The notes beneath the pieces are model-generated. The model ran no database searches and was not told the DNA's origin. It saw nothing but the letters and a program-made list of their open reading frames with translations. Positions 27,854-37,456 of a stretch of DNA of 64,000 nt are shown here, one piece after another. A program made the translations under genes and the position numbers. Source of the DNA: Streptomyces antioxidans (lineage in GTDB: Bacteria > Actinomycetota > Actinomycetes > Streptomycetales > Streptomycetaceae). Position 1 is the stretch's first letter. Each line of letters starts with the position of its first letter. The stretch is taken from the NCBI RefSeq assembly GCF_000968685.2, contig NZ_LAKD02000050.1, positions 35,184 to 99,183 on the forward strand. Direction: 5' to 3'.

Positions 27854-28747
27854 TCAGAGCGTGTACAGCAGATGCTGCACGAGCCTAAGTGAGTCGCTAC
27901 GCATATAGGACTCGCGTTCGGGAGTCGGGTCAATCGGTGGCAGCGCCGCCGTCGTGAGACGTTCGAAAGCGGTGTCGTACTGCGCGAGATGCGCTTGGTT
28001 TCCGAGGAACGCCGAGGACACGGGGTGCTCCACGTAGACCGTGTTCAGCTCGGGCACCTCGGCCTCGAAGAGGATGAACGCCGCCGCAGGAGTCGCCGGG
28101 GAGAGGGCCGCCTTGAATGGCAGGAGCCGAATGTGGACATGCGGCAGCCGGGCCATCTCCACAAGGTGCTCGAGCTGGCGGCGCATGACGCCGTTCTCCA
28201 CGAACTGCATGTGGAACGCCGCCTCGTGGATGACCGCGTGAAAGGCGGGTGGGGACTCCCCGGCCAAGACCTCCTGACGCTTCAGCCGGAACTCGACGTA
28301 GGTGTCCAGCAAGCTGCGATCGGCCTCTGGCTCAGCTCCGGTCGTGAGAGCTCGCGCGTACTCGGGGGTCTGGAGCACCCCGGGCACGTACATCCACTGG
28401 AACGAGCGGTGAGCAACCGCCGTGGCCTCGAGCTCCGCGAGATCATGTGCGCTCTGAGAGAGCGGGGATTTGCGGTAGTCCGACCACCACCCCTTCCCCT
28501 TGGACTCGCTCATGGCGACGAGAGCGTCAACAAGTGATTCATCTTGGCAACCGTATCCGGCGAGCAACGCGCGGAGCTTCGCCTCGGGAATGGCCGTTCG
28601 ACCCGCCTCGATATGCCCGAGATGCGGCGAGCCGAGCCCGGCGAAGACTCCGGCTTCCGCTGCGGACAAGCCGCGCTCGTTGCGAAGCCTTCGCAGTTCC
28701 GACCCCAGACGCCGTTGCCGCTGCGTCGGGTTGGCCCGTAGCCCCAT
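27854..28747 (-). CDS. XRE-family regulator with DUF5753 domain
   Basis: 297 residues. The helix-turn-helix spans about residues 12-60 (RRLGSELRRLRNERGLSAAE, LGSPHLGHIEAGR), and the DUF5753 sensor domain starts near residue 95 (QWMYVPGVLQTPEYARAL, HVHIRLLPFKAALSP). GAGGAGG precedes the ATG. Together with the DUF397 gene and a divergent ATP-binding protein it makes the classic WhiJ-type regulatory trio of streptomycetes, tied to development and antibiotic production. Confidence 0.92.
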   Translation of the reverse strand: MGLRANPTQRQRRLGSELRRLRNERGLSAAEAGVFAGLGSPHLGHIEAGRTAIPEAKLRALLAGYGCQDESLVDALVAMSESKGKGWWSDYRKSPLSQSAHDLAELEATAVAHRSFQWMYVPGVLQTPEYARALTTGAEPEADRSLLDTYVEFRLKRQEVLAGESPPAFHAVIHEAAFHMQFVENGVMRRQLEHLVEMARLPHVHIRLLPFKAALSPATPAAAFILFEAEVPELNTVYVEHPVSSAFLGNQAHLAQYDTAFERLTTAALPPIDPTPERESYMRSDSLRLVQHLLYTL

Positions 28748-28921
28748 GACGACCTCCTCGTGATCGTGAGCAGTCTGCCCGCTGGGGGATCCCGAGGCCA
28801 CTCGTTGGAGGTAATCCAGCCACATGGGTTGCAGTATGGAAACCCAAATCTCTATCGTCGAAGACGAATCACCCAACCGGCGTCCGCCCAACGGCCGCTG
28901 GCCGAAGGAGGCAACATCACC

Positions 28922-29356
28922 GTGAGCGCCCAGCTCCCCCGCGCCGACTTCTCCCTCGTCTTCCCGCCCGACCCCGGCTGGGTCCGTACCGCCCGGGAAG
29001 CCGTCCGCACCGCTCTGCACACCGCGAAGCGCACCGACTTAACGGACACCGCTCTGCTGCTGACCTCCGAGGCCGTCACCAATGCCGTCAACGCCTGCCG
29101 GGCCAACGGCTGCTCGGCACCCGTCACCCTCTACGCCGAGTGGGGACCGTACGGCACGCTGCGCGTTCTCGTGAGCGACGACGCCCCCGGGCTTCCCGCG
29201 CAGCGCACCCTCGCCGGGGACGCGGCCGATGCCGAGAGCGGCCGGGGGCTGCTCATCATCGGCAGCTCAGCCACCGACTGGGGCGTCTGCCACCACGGGC
29301 CGGGCCCGGGAAAGTCGGTGTGGTTCCAGGTCAGCGGGGCCGGTCCGGGAGCCTGA
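28922..29356 (+). CDS. RsbW-like ATP-binding (anti-sigma type) protein
   Basis: 144 residues from a GTG with GAAGGAGG upstream. GHKL ATPase fold: N box SEAVTNAVNACRANG, G1 box VSDDAPGLP and G2 box SGRGLLIIGSSATDWG, so the protein should bind ATP and may phosphorylate a partner as anti-sigma kinases do. It is divergent from the XRE/DUF397 operon with which this family usually occurs. Codon 40 (29,039-29,041) is TTA, suggesting dependence on the bldA tRNA. Confidence 0.85.
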   Translation: MSAQLPRADFSLVFPPDPGWVRTAREAVRTALHTAKRTDLTDTALLLTSEAVTNAVNACRANGCSAPVTLYAEWGPYGTLRVLVSDDAPGLPAQRTLAGDAADAESGRGLLIIGSSATDWGVCHHGPGPGKSVWFQVSGAGPGA

Positions 29357-29439
29357 CGGGTACGGAACTGCCATGACCTCTTCACGTCGTACGCGGAGCC
29401 GCTGAGTAGGATCGGCGGCCACACGGGGGAAGGTCGAAG

Positions 29440-30540
29440 ATGAAACAGTTGATGGGCGGCGCACGCCGCCGACGCGTTCTCATAGGTGGCGCCGTCGCGG
29501 TGCTGGTGGCCGGGGCCGGGACATGGGCCACGGACACCTGGCCGTTCGACGGGAAGGACACCTACTGCTGGGGTGCGTGGAAAGAGGACAGCGGACCGGA
29601 CTTCCTGAGTAGCGACACGCTGGACGAGGACAACGCCAGCCGTACGTCCAAGGAGACCGCGCCGACGAAGGCGCGGCAGCGCGGGCGGTGCGCCGTGAAG
29701 CTCCACTCCGAGCGCACCAGCAGCGACGGCAGCAATGTCGCGGAGGAGACCGAGATCACGGTCACCTACGGCCCCGCGCCCAAGGGCGCCGCGGAGCGCA
29801 TGGAGTGGATCGGCGGCTACCTCGGCGACACGTCGATGCCGCTGCCCGACGGGCTGCCGGGCGCCACCGACGGGCGGCAGGGGCTGCTGGTGCTGCCCAA
29901 GGGGTGCGACACCGAGGACGGACGGCCGACCACGGTGACGCTCGACTCGTTGGCGCGCTCGGACTACGGCGACTCCACCGTGTCGAGCGACGCCGGGCTC
30001 GGCGGCTCACAGTCCGTGGCCCGGTTGCTCGCCGCGGTGGCCAACCGTGCGATGGAGAAGGCGGGTTGCGCCCCGGACAAGCCGCTCGAGGCCAACTCGC
30101 CGATGCCCACGCTGCCCGAGGACGACGAGGACTTCTTCACCCGGGCCTGCCGGATCAGGGGCCTGGAGTTCAGCGAGAAGGCGTCCCGCGACATGGAGTA
30201 CCAGGTCGGCGCGGTCACCCGGGATCTCCAGTCCTGTTCGGTGCGGACGGACCACGGTAACGGCCGGTTCTTCGACGCCCTGATGGTCGCCCAGCCGCGG
30301 CTCTCCGCGCTGTTCGACGGCGCCACGGGCAGCGAGGCACCGGCGCGCGGGTGGCGCGGTACGGGCGTCTTCGCCGACGACTACAAGGTCGTACGGGCCG
30401 AGTGCGCGGGGCGCCCGCTCAACGTGCTGATGCTCGCCTCGTCCGTACACGAGAAGACTCCGTACTTCGCCGCCTTCGCCAACGCCGTGGCGCGGCGCGT
30501 CGGTTGCGCGCCCGTCGCACCTGGGGGTTCCAGCCGATGA
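29440..30540 (+). CDS. Secreted/anchored protein of unknown function, first of a paralogous pair
   Basis: 366 residues. One N-terminal membrane segment (RRVLIGGAVAVLVAGAGTWA) puts the rest outside the cell. The outer part has conserved cysteines (TYCWGAWKED, KGCDTEDG, ACRIRGLEFSE, VGCAP), probably disulfides. The same plan recurs in the next gene, whose ATG overlaps this stop (ATGA), so the two are paralogues made together. No known domain was recognised. Confidence 0.75.
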   Translation: MKQLMGGARRRRVLIGGAVAVLVAGAGTWATDTWPFDGKDTYCWGAWKEDSGPDFLSSDTLDEDNASRTSKETAPTKARQRGRCAVKLHSERTSSDGSNVAEETEITVTYGPAPKGAAERMEWIGGYLGDTSMPLPDGLPGATDGRQGLLVLPKGCDTEDGRPTTVTLDSLARSDYGDSTVSSDAGLGGSQSVARLLAAVANRAMEKAGCAPDKPLEANSPMPTLPEDDEDFFTRACRIRGLEFSEKASRDMEYQVGAVTRDLQSCSVRTDHGNGRFFDALMVAQPRLSALFDGATGSEAPARGWRGTGVFADDYKVVRAECAGRPLNVLMLASSVHEKTPYFAAFANAVARRVGCAPVAPGGSSR

Positions 30541-31742
30541 ACGACTCCGAGAACGAGAACAACAACGACAACAGCAACGAGAACGGCAACGAGAGCGCGA
30601 GCAGCGCCCGCGTGCCGCTGCACGAGCGGCGCCGCCCCTGGTGGCACTGGCACCGCGTGGCCCGCTCCCGCCAACGGCTGGCCGTGATCATGGCCGTGGT
30701 CGGGGCCCTGCTGGGTGCGCTGCTCGGCGGCGCGGGTGTGGCCTGGCAGGCCGAGGCGGGTCCGTTCGCGGACGACCGGGCCTGCTGGGGAGCGCTCGGC
30801 AGGGACGATGTGGCGGCGCTGTTCGACGGCAAGAGGGACATCGAGACGTCCGAGGTGCCCATCACCTCCGATCGCATCGGCAGCGAGGGCCCGTCGGGCG
30901 AATGCCGACTGACCTCGCCGCGCGGGCGGCGGATCACGGTCCAGGCACACCAGTTGGACACCCGGTTCGGCGGTGCGGGCGGCCAGTGGGCGGATGAGTT
31001 CCTGTCCGCGCGGCTCACCCCGCTGGGTGATGGGCTGCTGGGCATGGCCTCGGACACCCGGGCCTGGCTCGCGGTGCCCGACGGCTGTATCGGGCGGCCG
31101 AGCGGAATCGACACCAGCGGCCCCACGGTGATCGACATGGAGACCGGCTGGACGGTCTACGACGACGACGTGAACACCGAGGACCGCGACGCGCTCGCCC
31201 GCGCCGTGGTCAAGCTGGTCAACCACTACATGGCCGACAAGGGGTGCACGAGCAAGATCGCCGACCCGGTCCCTCAGATGTCCGGGCCGCCGCGGTTCCC
31301 GGACGAGAAGAAGGACGCGATGTGCGGCATCAAGGGGCTACGGCTCCCGGCGGCGTTCGTGCACGACGGGAGGGGCGACACCGTGGTGACCCGGGGCGGC
31401 GGCCCGGTCCGCACCTGCGACCGCGATGTGCTCTTCAACCACCCCGAGCTGCGGCTGATGACGATCGAGGACCCCCGGCTCGCGATCCTCTACGAAAGGA
31501 TGTCCCTGGACGGCGCCAAGGATGAGGTAAGCGCCGATGAGCAGGACGGATACGGTTTCGTCCGCGACGACATGGGGCTGTTCCAGGCCAAGTGCCAGAC
31601 CGGCCAGGTCACCTTCCTGGTCCGGGCCGAGAACGGCCGCCACCCCAGCGACATCCGTACGATCCTCCCCCGCTATGTGGCCGCCGAGGCCGACCGGATC
31701 GGCTGCGGCCCGCTGCACATCACCGTCCACCCGCACGGCTGA
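30537..31742 (+). CDS. Secreted/anchored protein of unknown function, second of a paralogous pair
   Basis: 401 residues. An Asn/Glu/Ser-rich cytoplasmic tail (NENNNDNSNENGNESASS) precedes a membrane segment near residues 48-70 (RLAVIMAVVGALLGALLGGA). The outer region repeats the plan of its upstream neighbour: ACWGALGRDD, AVPDGCIGR, AMCGIKGLRLP and IGCGPL near the end. Its start overlaps the previous stop. An envelope role is likely but no function can be assigned. Confidence 0.75.
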   Translation: MNDSENENNNDNSNENGNESASSARVPLHERRRPWWHWHRVARSRQRLAVIMAVVGALLGALLGGAGVAWQAEAGPFADDRACWGALGRDDVAALFDGKRDIETSEVPITSDRIGSEGPSGECRLTSPRGRRITVQAHQLDTRFGGAGGQWADEFLSARLTPLGDGLLGMASDTRAWLAVPDGCIGRPSGIDTSGPTVIDMETGWTVYDDDVNTEDRDALARAVVKLVNHYMADKGCTSKIADPVPQMSGPPRFPDEKKDAMCGIKGLRLPAAFVHDGRGDTVVTRGGGPVRTCDRDVLFNHPELRLMTIEDPRLAILYERMSLDGAKDEVSADEQDGYGFVRDDMGLFQAKCQTGQVTFLVRAENGRHPSDIRTILPRYVAAEADRIGCGPLHITVHPHG

Positions 31743-31810
31743 CATCAGCCCGTCGGCGACTGAGGACCGGGGTTCCGGGGCGGAGCCCCGGTTACGGCGC
31801 CGGTCCCCGG

Positions 31811-34800
31811 TCAGCTCTCGTAGTCGTAGAAGAGCCGTTCCACCACCGCCCGCGCCCGCCGGGTGGTGCGGCGGTAATCCTCGAGCATCTCGCCGACGTG
31901 GCCGGGGCCGTAGCCCAAGTGGCGGCCCACGGCGGCCAGTTCGCGGACGTCCGTGGGGAAGGTGTCGCCGGGGCGGCCGCGGACGAGCATCACGGCGTTG
32001 CGGACCCTGCTGGCGAGGATCCACGCCTCGTCGAGGGTCTGGGCGTCCTCGGTGGAGATCAGCCCGGCGGCGTGGGCGGCGGCCAGGGCCTCCCGGGTGC
32101 GGGTGGTGCGCAGCCCGGGCTCGGCCCAGCCGTGCCGCATCTGGAGCAGCTGGACGGTCCATTCGACGTCGCTGAGACCGCCGCGGCCCAGCTTGGCGTG
32201 GGTGGTGGGGTCGGCCCCGCGGGGCAGCCGCTCGGACTCCATCCGGGCCTTGAGCCGCCGGATCTCGCGGATCGCGTCCTCGCCAAGACCCTCGACCGGA
32301 TACCGCAGCGGATCGATCAGCTCGATGAACCGTCGGCCGAGATCGGGGTCGCCCGCCACCGGCTCGGCGCGCAGCAGCGCCTGGCTCTCCCAGACCAGCG
32401 ACCAGCGGCGGTAGTAGGCGGCGTACGAGGCGAGCGTGCGCACCAGCGGCCCGGACTTGCCCTCGGGGCGCAGATCGGCGTCGATGAGCAGGGGCGGGTC
32501 CACGGTGGGGAGCTGGAGCAGCCGCCGCATCTCATTGGCCACGGCGAAGGCGGCGCGGGCGGCCTCCTGGTCGTCGGCCCCCTCGCGCGGCTCGTGGACG
32601 AAGAGCACATCGGCGTCCGAGCCGTAGCTGAGCTCATGGCCGCCGAAGCGGCCGAGGCCGATGACGGCGAAGCGGGTGGGCAGCTCATCGCCCCAGGTGT
32701 CGCGGACGGCGGCGCGCAGGGCCCCGGCGAGGGTCGCGGCGTTCAGATCGGAGAGGGCGTCTCCGACCATGTCGATCAGCATCGCGTCGTCCACGGCCGG
32801 TTCGCCGGCGGGGGCGGGGGCGGCGGGCCGGGCCGGTACGTGGGGTTCGGATTCCCGCAGGGCGCTGGGGACCTCGGGCGCCTCGGCCGGGGCAGCGGCC
32901 TTGGCCGGTACGGGGGCGGCCGCCCCGGTGGCCCGGCCCGGCGTCTGGTCGCCCGACGGCGGCCAGCTCACGGTGGGGCGCACCTCGCCGTTGGCCAGCC
33001 GGGCGCTTTCGATGATGTCCGCGGCGGCCGTACGGAACATCTCGCGCCGCCGCACCCCGCGCGCCGCCGCGACCGCCTGCTCGGCGCCGTCGGCGCGGCC
33101 GACCGCGGCCAGCACCTCCTGCTCCAGATGGGCCCGGCCGCGCGGGCGCAGCCCCTCCGGGTCGCCGAGCAGGGCGACCGCCTCGGGGGCGCGCAGCAGC
33201 AGGTCGGGGGCGAGCCGCCCGGCGGAGAGCACCCGGGCCAGGTTCTCGGCCGCGGCTCCCTCGTCGCGCAGCAGCCGCAGGTACCAGGGCGTCTTGCCCA
33301 GCGCGTCCGAGACCTTGCGGAAGCCAAGCAGCCCGGCGTCCGGGTCGGCGGAGTCGGCGAACCAGCCCAGCAGCACGGGCAGCAGCGTCCGCTGGATCGC
33401 CGCCTTACGGGTCACCCCGGACGCCAGGGCCTCCAGATGGCGCAGCGCACCGGCCGGATCCGCGTACCCCAGGGCGGTGAGCCGCTGACCGGCCGCCTCG
33501 GAGCTGAGCCGGATCTCACCGGGCTGGAGCTGGGCGACGGCGTCCAGCAGCGGCCGGTAGAACAGCTTCTCGTGCAGCCGCCGCACCTCGCGGGCGTGCC
33601 GCCGCCAGGCGGCGCCCAGCTCGGCCACCGGCTCGGTGCGGAAGCCGAGCGAGCGGCCGAGGCGGCGCTGGTCGGCCTCGCCCTCGGGCATCAGATGGGT
33701 GCGGCGCAGCCGGTAGAGCTGGAGGCGGTGCTCCATGGTGCGCAGGAAGCGGTACGCGGCGTCCAGCGCGGCGGCGTCGGTGCGCCCCACATAGCCTCCG
33801 GCGGCCAGGGCCTCGAGCGCGTCCAGCGTCGTACGGCTGCGCAGCGACTCGTCGGACCGCCCGTGCACCAACTGCAGCAGCTGGACGGCGAACTCGACGT
33901 CGCGCAGGCCGCCGGGGCCCAGCTTGAGCTCGCGGTCGACCTCGGACACCGGGATGTTCTCGACCACCCGGCGGCGCATCTGCTGGACGTCCGGGATGAA
34001 GTCCTCGCGCTCGACGGCCCGCCAGACCATCGGCGAGAGGGCGTCCACGTACGCCTGGCCGAGCGTGGCGTCGCCCGCCATCGGGCGGGCCTTCAGCAGC
34101 GCCTGGAACTCCCAGGTCTTGGCCCAGCGCTGGTAGTACGCCAGATGGCTGGAGAGGGTGCGCACCAGCGGGCCGTTGCGCCCCTCGGGGCGGAGGTTGG
34201 CGTCGACGGGCCAGATGGTGCCCTCGACGGTGACGTCGGAGCAGACCCGCATCAGCCGCGAGGCGAGCCGGGCGGCGGCCCGTACCGCCTCGTCCTCCTC
34301 GACGCCCTCGACGGCCTCCGCCACGAAGATCACGTCCACATCGGAGACGTAATTGAGCTCGCGGCCACCGCATTTGCCCATGCCGATCACGGCCAGCCGG
34401 CAGGCGGCGGCGTCCTGCGGCTGCTCCTCGGCCGAGATCTCCAGCGCGGCCCGCACCGTGGCGGTCGCCAGGTCGGCCAGTTCGGCGGCCGTCTGGGTGA
34501 TGTCGGTGGTGCCGCACACATCGCGGGCGGCGATGGCCAGCAGCGCCCGGCGGTAGGCGACGCGCAGTGCGTCGGGGCGGGGCGTCCCCGCCCCGGGCGC
34601 GCCCCAGACGCCCTCGGCCAGGGCCCGCTCGAACTCGGGGGTGGCGGGGTGCAGATCGGCCGATTCGTAGGTCACCAGGGCGTGCCAGTCGCCCGGGTGA
34701 CGGGCGAGGTGGTCGCCCAGCGCCTCGGAGGCGCCGAGCACCCCGAGCAGCCGGTCGCGCAGCGGTTTGGCGGTGACGAGGGTGTCCAGCAGCGCCTGCC

Positions 34801-35056
34801 GGGAACCGGCCCGCTGCCCGCCGTCCTCCTTCCGCTCCGCGTCCTCCTCGGGCAGCGCCTCGACGAGCCGCAGGAGCCCGCGCAGCGCCAGATCGGGGTC
34901 GGCGGTCGCGCCGAGCGCCTCCAGCAGTACCGAATCGCTCCGCACCGCGGCCAGCTCGGGCGCGTCCAGCAGCCGCTGCGCGGCCGAGGCGTCGGTGAAA
35001 CCGTGCCGCAGCAGCCGGGTGATATTGCTGCTCCTGCGTCCCTGCGGTACGGCCAT
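31811..35056 (-). CDS. glnE: Bifunctional glutamine synthetase adenylyltransferase/deadenylase
   Basis: 1,081 residues. Two nucleotidyltransferase halves are visible: the deadenylase half has GMGKCGGRELNYVSDVDVIF and the adenylyltransferase half has GLGRFGGHELSYGSDADVLF, each with the DxD metal site. GlnE controls the main glutamine synthetase by attaching or removing AMP on a tyrosine. A Pro/Ala-rich linker near residues 690-760 separates the halves. Its neighbourhood with a GS-like gene and nadE matches the ancestral streptomycete order, now split by the integrated element. Confidence 0.95.
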   Translation of the reverse strand: MAVPQGRRSSNITRLLRHGFTDASAAQRLLDAPELAAVRSDSVLLEALGATADPDLALRGLLRLVEALPEEDAERKEDGGQRAGSRQALLDTLVTAKPLRDRLLGVLGASEALGDHLARHPGDWHALVTYESADLHPATPEFERALAEGVWGAPGAGTPRPDALRVAYRRALLAIAARDVCGTTDITQTAAELADLATATVRAALEISAEEQPQDAAACRLAVIGMGKCGGRELNYVSDVDVIFVAEAVEGVEEDEAVRAAARLASRLMRVCSDVTVEGTIWPVDANLRPEGRNGPLVRTLSSHLAYYQRWAKTWEFQALLKARPMAGDATLGQAYVDALSPMVWRAVEREDFIPDVQQMRRRVVENIPVSEVDRELKLGPGGLRDVEFAVQLLQLVHGRSDESLRSRTTLDALEALAAGGYVGRTDAAALDAAYRFLRTMEHRLQLYRLRRTHLMPEGEADQRRLGRSLGFRTEPVAELGAAWRRHAREVRRLHEKLFYRPLLDAVAQLQPGEIRLSSEAAGQRLTALGYADPAGALRHLEALASGVTRKAAIQRTLLPVLLGWFADSADPDAGLLGFRKVSDALGKTPWYLRLLRDEGAAAENLARVLSAGRLAPDLLLRAPEAVALLGDPEGLRPRGRAHLEQEVLAAVGRADGAEQAVAAARGVRRREMFRTAAADIIESARLANGEVRPTVSWPPSGDQTPGRATGAAAPVPAKAAAPAEAPEVPSALRESEPHVPARPAAPAPAGEPAVDDAMLIDMVGDALSDLNAATLAGALRAAVRDTWGDELPTRFAVIGLGRFGGHELSYGSDADVLFVHEPREGADDQEAARAAFAVANEMRRLLQLPTVDPPLLIDADLRPEGKSGPLVRTLASYAAYYRRWSLVWESQALLRAEPVAGDPDLGRRFIELIDPLRYPVEGLGEDAIREIRRLKARMESERLPRGADPTTHAKLGRGGLSDVEWTVQLLQMRHGWAEPGLRTTRTREALAAAHAAGLISTEDAQTLDEAWILASRVRNAVMLVRGRPGDTFPTDVRELAAVGRHLGYGPGHVGEMLEDYRRTTRRARAVVERLFYDYES

Positions 35057-35246
35057 CCCGCCGCCTCCCGTCCGTGTCGAGCGCCGAGCTCCGTCGGTCC
35101 TGCGTCCTGCGTCCTGCCGTGATCAAGGGGCGTTGACGAGCCTAAGCGACCCCGGCCAGGATGCGGCAGGTGTCCGCCCCGGGCCGCCGGTGCGCATCCG
35201 TCTCAGGGGGATGCCCAGTGGTGGCGGGCGAGAGCGGTCAGGGTCG

Positions 35247-35606
35247 TCAGGACAGCGGTCCATGACGTCGCGTTGGGCACAGCCGGGTTCCATGAGCAGA
35301 AAGGGGGGCGGCGATGCTCAGGGGGCCGCGCATGGCACGGGGATCGCTGCCGGCGCCCTGGACGGCCTCGCGGGCCCGTACCGCCTGGTGGACCATCTGC
35401 TGGACGCGGGGCGGGAGTTCGCGGCCGGCGTCGGTGAGCGTGACGCGGCGGCCCAGGCGTTCGAAGAGCGGGACGTCCAGGTCCGTTTCGAGGGCTTTGA
35501 TGTGTGCGGTGACGCTGGACTACACGTAGTCCAGCTCCAGGGCGGCGCGGGTGAAGCTCATATGGCGGGCGACGGCGAGGAACGTCGTGAGGTGCTTCAG
35601 CCCCAT
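35247..35606 (-). pseudogene. LysR-type regulator pseudogene (nonsense codon and truncation)
   Basis: Reads MGLKHLTTFLAVARHMSFTR, then ALELDYV, a TAG (35,520-35,522), then SSVTAHIKALETDLDVPLFE and RVTLTDAGREL, an obvious LysR N-terminus. The TAG stands where LysR proteins have Gln in QSSVT, so a CAG-to-TAG change is likely. The effector domain is lost after about 110 codons, at GPLSIAAPLSA. It is divergent from the MFS gene, which it probably once controlled. Confidence 0.75.
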
Positions 35607-35657
35607 GAACCCATCGTCATCACTGATGGGCTGGATCGGTTATGTTCATTGGACCCG

Positions 35658-36944
35658 ATGGATATGGGTGCCTACAAAGAGATCATGGCCCTTTTCACCT
35701 CCCCGCGCCGCTCCCCGGACGGGCGGCCTCCTCCCACCGGACTGGCGGGGCGGGACTTCCTGCTGCTGATCGCCGCCATGCTGGGGACCTTCTCCAACTA
35801 CACACCGTTGCTGTCCGTGGTGTCCCTGTGGTCGGCGAAGGGCGGTTCCGGACCCGGCGGCGTGGGAGCGGCCACCGGAGTGACCATGGCCAGCACGGTG
35901 GGCGTGCAGCTGGTCATGGGCGGGCTGCTGCGCCGGTACGGGCTGCGCCGGCTGCTGGCCGCCGGGGCCCTGCTGCTGGGCCTGCCCACCTTCGCCTACC
36001 CCCTGTCCTCCGGTCTGGGGTGGGTCCTGGGTGTCTCGGCGGTGCGGGGCATCGGTTTCGGGATGGTCGCGGTGGCCGGCAGCGCGCTGGTGGCCGAGCT
36101 GGTGCCGGCCCGGCAGCGGGGCCGGGCGGTGGGCCGGTACGGCATCGCGGTGGGGTTGCCCCAGGTCATCTGTCTGCCCCTGGGTGTGTGGTGTGCCGAG
36201 CGGTTCGGTTTCACGGTGGTCTTCGCCGTCACCGGCGCCCTGAGCGTCGCGGCCGCCCCGCTGGCCGGGCTCATGTCGGGTCAGCGGGTCGAGGAGGGAC
36301 CGTCCGAACCCCACCGGCTCCGGGCGCACGGCGGCCCGGACCGTCCCGCGGGAGGCCTGCGCCCCCTGGCCGGGCCATGGGCGACGCTCATCGTCTCGGC
36401 GTGCGCCCTGGGAGGGGTGACCGCGTTCCTCCCGCTCGCCCTGGAGGGCGGTACGGCCGCGCCCAGCGCACTCTTCGCCCTGTCCGCGGCGATGATCGCG
36501 GGCCGCTGGGCGGCCGGAGCCTTCGCCGACCGCGCCGGGGCGGGGCGCCTGCTGGTCCCCGGAGTGCTGGCCTGCGCCCTCGGAACAGGGGGTCTCGCCC
36601 TGTCGGTCAGCGGCGTTCCTGGACCGGCCGTGCTGGCCACGGCGGCGGGGACCGTGTACGGCGTGGGCTTCGGCGCCCTGCAGAACGACACCCTGGTGGT
36701 GATGTTCCGTCGCGCCGGCCCCGAGGGGCACGGCACGGCCAGCACCGTGTGGAACATGGCCTACGACGCGGGTACCGGAGCCGGAGCCGTGGCGGTGGGC
36801 CTGGCCTCCCAGGCGCTGGGAGTGGGCGGCGCCCTCGCGGCGACGGCCGCCCTGATCCTGGCCGTCACACCCCTCGCCGTGGCCGACGGCACCGTCGACC
36901 GCGCCCACCGGCCCGCCCGGACGCGGGGCGGTACGTCCCCCTGA
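35658..36944 (+). CDS. MFS transporter
   Basis: 428 residues with about 12 hydrophobic segments and a central polar loop near residues 205-235. Major-facilitator features include LLRRYGLRRLL after helix 2 and ARQRGRAVGRYGIAVGLPQV. Substrate unknown; drug or metabolite export is the common role beside a LysR gene. Several ATG codons lie close together (35,658, 35,664, 35,685), so the exact start is uncertain. Its divergent LysR partner is broken, so it may be constitutive. Confidence 0.83.
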   Translation: MDMGAYKEIMALFTSPRRSPDGRPPPTGLAGRDFLLLIAAMLGTFSNYTPLLSVVSLWSAKGGSGPGGVGAATGVTMASTVGVQLVMGGLLRRYGLRRLLAAGALLLGLPTFAYPLSSGLGWVLGVSAVRGIGFGMVAVAGSALVAELVPARQRGRAVGRYGIAVGLPQVICLPLGVWCAERFGFTVVFAVTGALSVAAAPLAGLMSGQRVEEGPSEPHRLRAHGGPDRPAGGLRPLAGPWATLIVSACALGGVTAFLPLALEGGTAAPSALFALSAAMIAGRWAAGAFADRAGAGRLLVPGVLACALGTGGLALSVSGVPGPAVLATAAGTVYGVGFGALQNDTLVVMFRRAGPEGHGTASTVWNMAYDAGTGAGAVAVGLASQALGVGGALAATAALILAVTPLAVADGTVDRAHRPARTRGGTSP

Positions 36945-36996
36945 CCCGCGGACCCCGGCCACGGACTGCCGCCCTGGCCCGCCCCTACAGCACCGG

Positions 36997-37083
36997 CTAC
37001 AGCACCGGCAGGTTCTTCCGCAGTTCGAACGGCGTCACCTCGGAGCGGTACTCCTCCCACTCCTGCTTCTTGTTGCGCAGAAA
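36997..37083 (-). repeat. attL: detached 3' end of the glutamine-synthetase gene
   Basis: This stretch encodes, on the minus strand, the last residues of the glutamine synthetase at 57,439 (RNKKQEWEEYRSEVTPFELR, then KNLPVL and a stop) but has no gene body. Bases 37,034-37,080 are identical over 47 bp to 57,476-57,522. The remaining bases to the stop differ at three positions, all synonymous. It is the chromosomal junction left when the element integrated. Confidence 0.9.
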
Positions 37084-37456
37084 GTCATGGCGCGGATCCG
37101 CCGCCTGGGGGCACCCTGTCGGAGCCGCTTCCGAGCGGGGTCGGCACGGTCGTCGTTGGTCGTTGTTGGTCGTCGTCGGGCCCCCTCGGACGGCCCACCG
37201 ACGGCCCCAACGAGGCGCGTGACCGATCTTGCCACCTAGCGGACCACCCGACCGAGATGAAACTGACAGGCCAACAAGGGGCTTGCTAGCCATCTTCGAT
37301 GGTTCTCCGCTGAGGCAGGAGCACACCACGCACTCCGCTGCCGCCATCCAACTCGCCCAACCACACAATTCATTCGAATAGCTTGTTCGAGTGCCAAGCA
37401 GTCAGGTTGCATGTACTATCGCCCGATTCTGGTCAATAGAACAGAAGGGTGAGCTC
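37081..37456. other. Left-end non-coding stretch of the element
   Basis: Holds no convincing gene. It includes TCG-TTG-type short direct repeats (TCGTCGTTGGTCGTTGTTGG near 37,152) and, from about 37,330, base composition much richer in A/T than the chromosome, including TTCATTCGAATAGCTTGTTC. The promoter of the DUF6119 gene should be in the last 100 bases; AAGGGTGAG before the ATG is its ribosome site. Confidence 0.5.

Noticed and set aside
31592..35122. Open plus-strand frame of about 1,176 codons opposite glnE
   Set aside because: glnE on the other strand has two complete nucleotidyltransferase domains; the plus frame has no domain and starts inside another gene.
37034..37080. A tRNA gene as the integration target
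   Set aside because: No cloverleaf was found at either end of the element. The repeat clearly encodes the C-terminus of the glutamine-synthetase-like protein.
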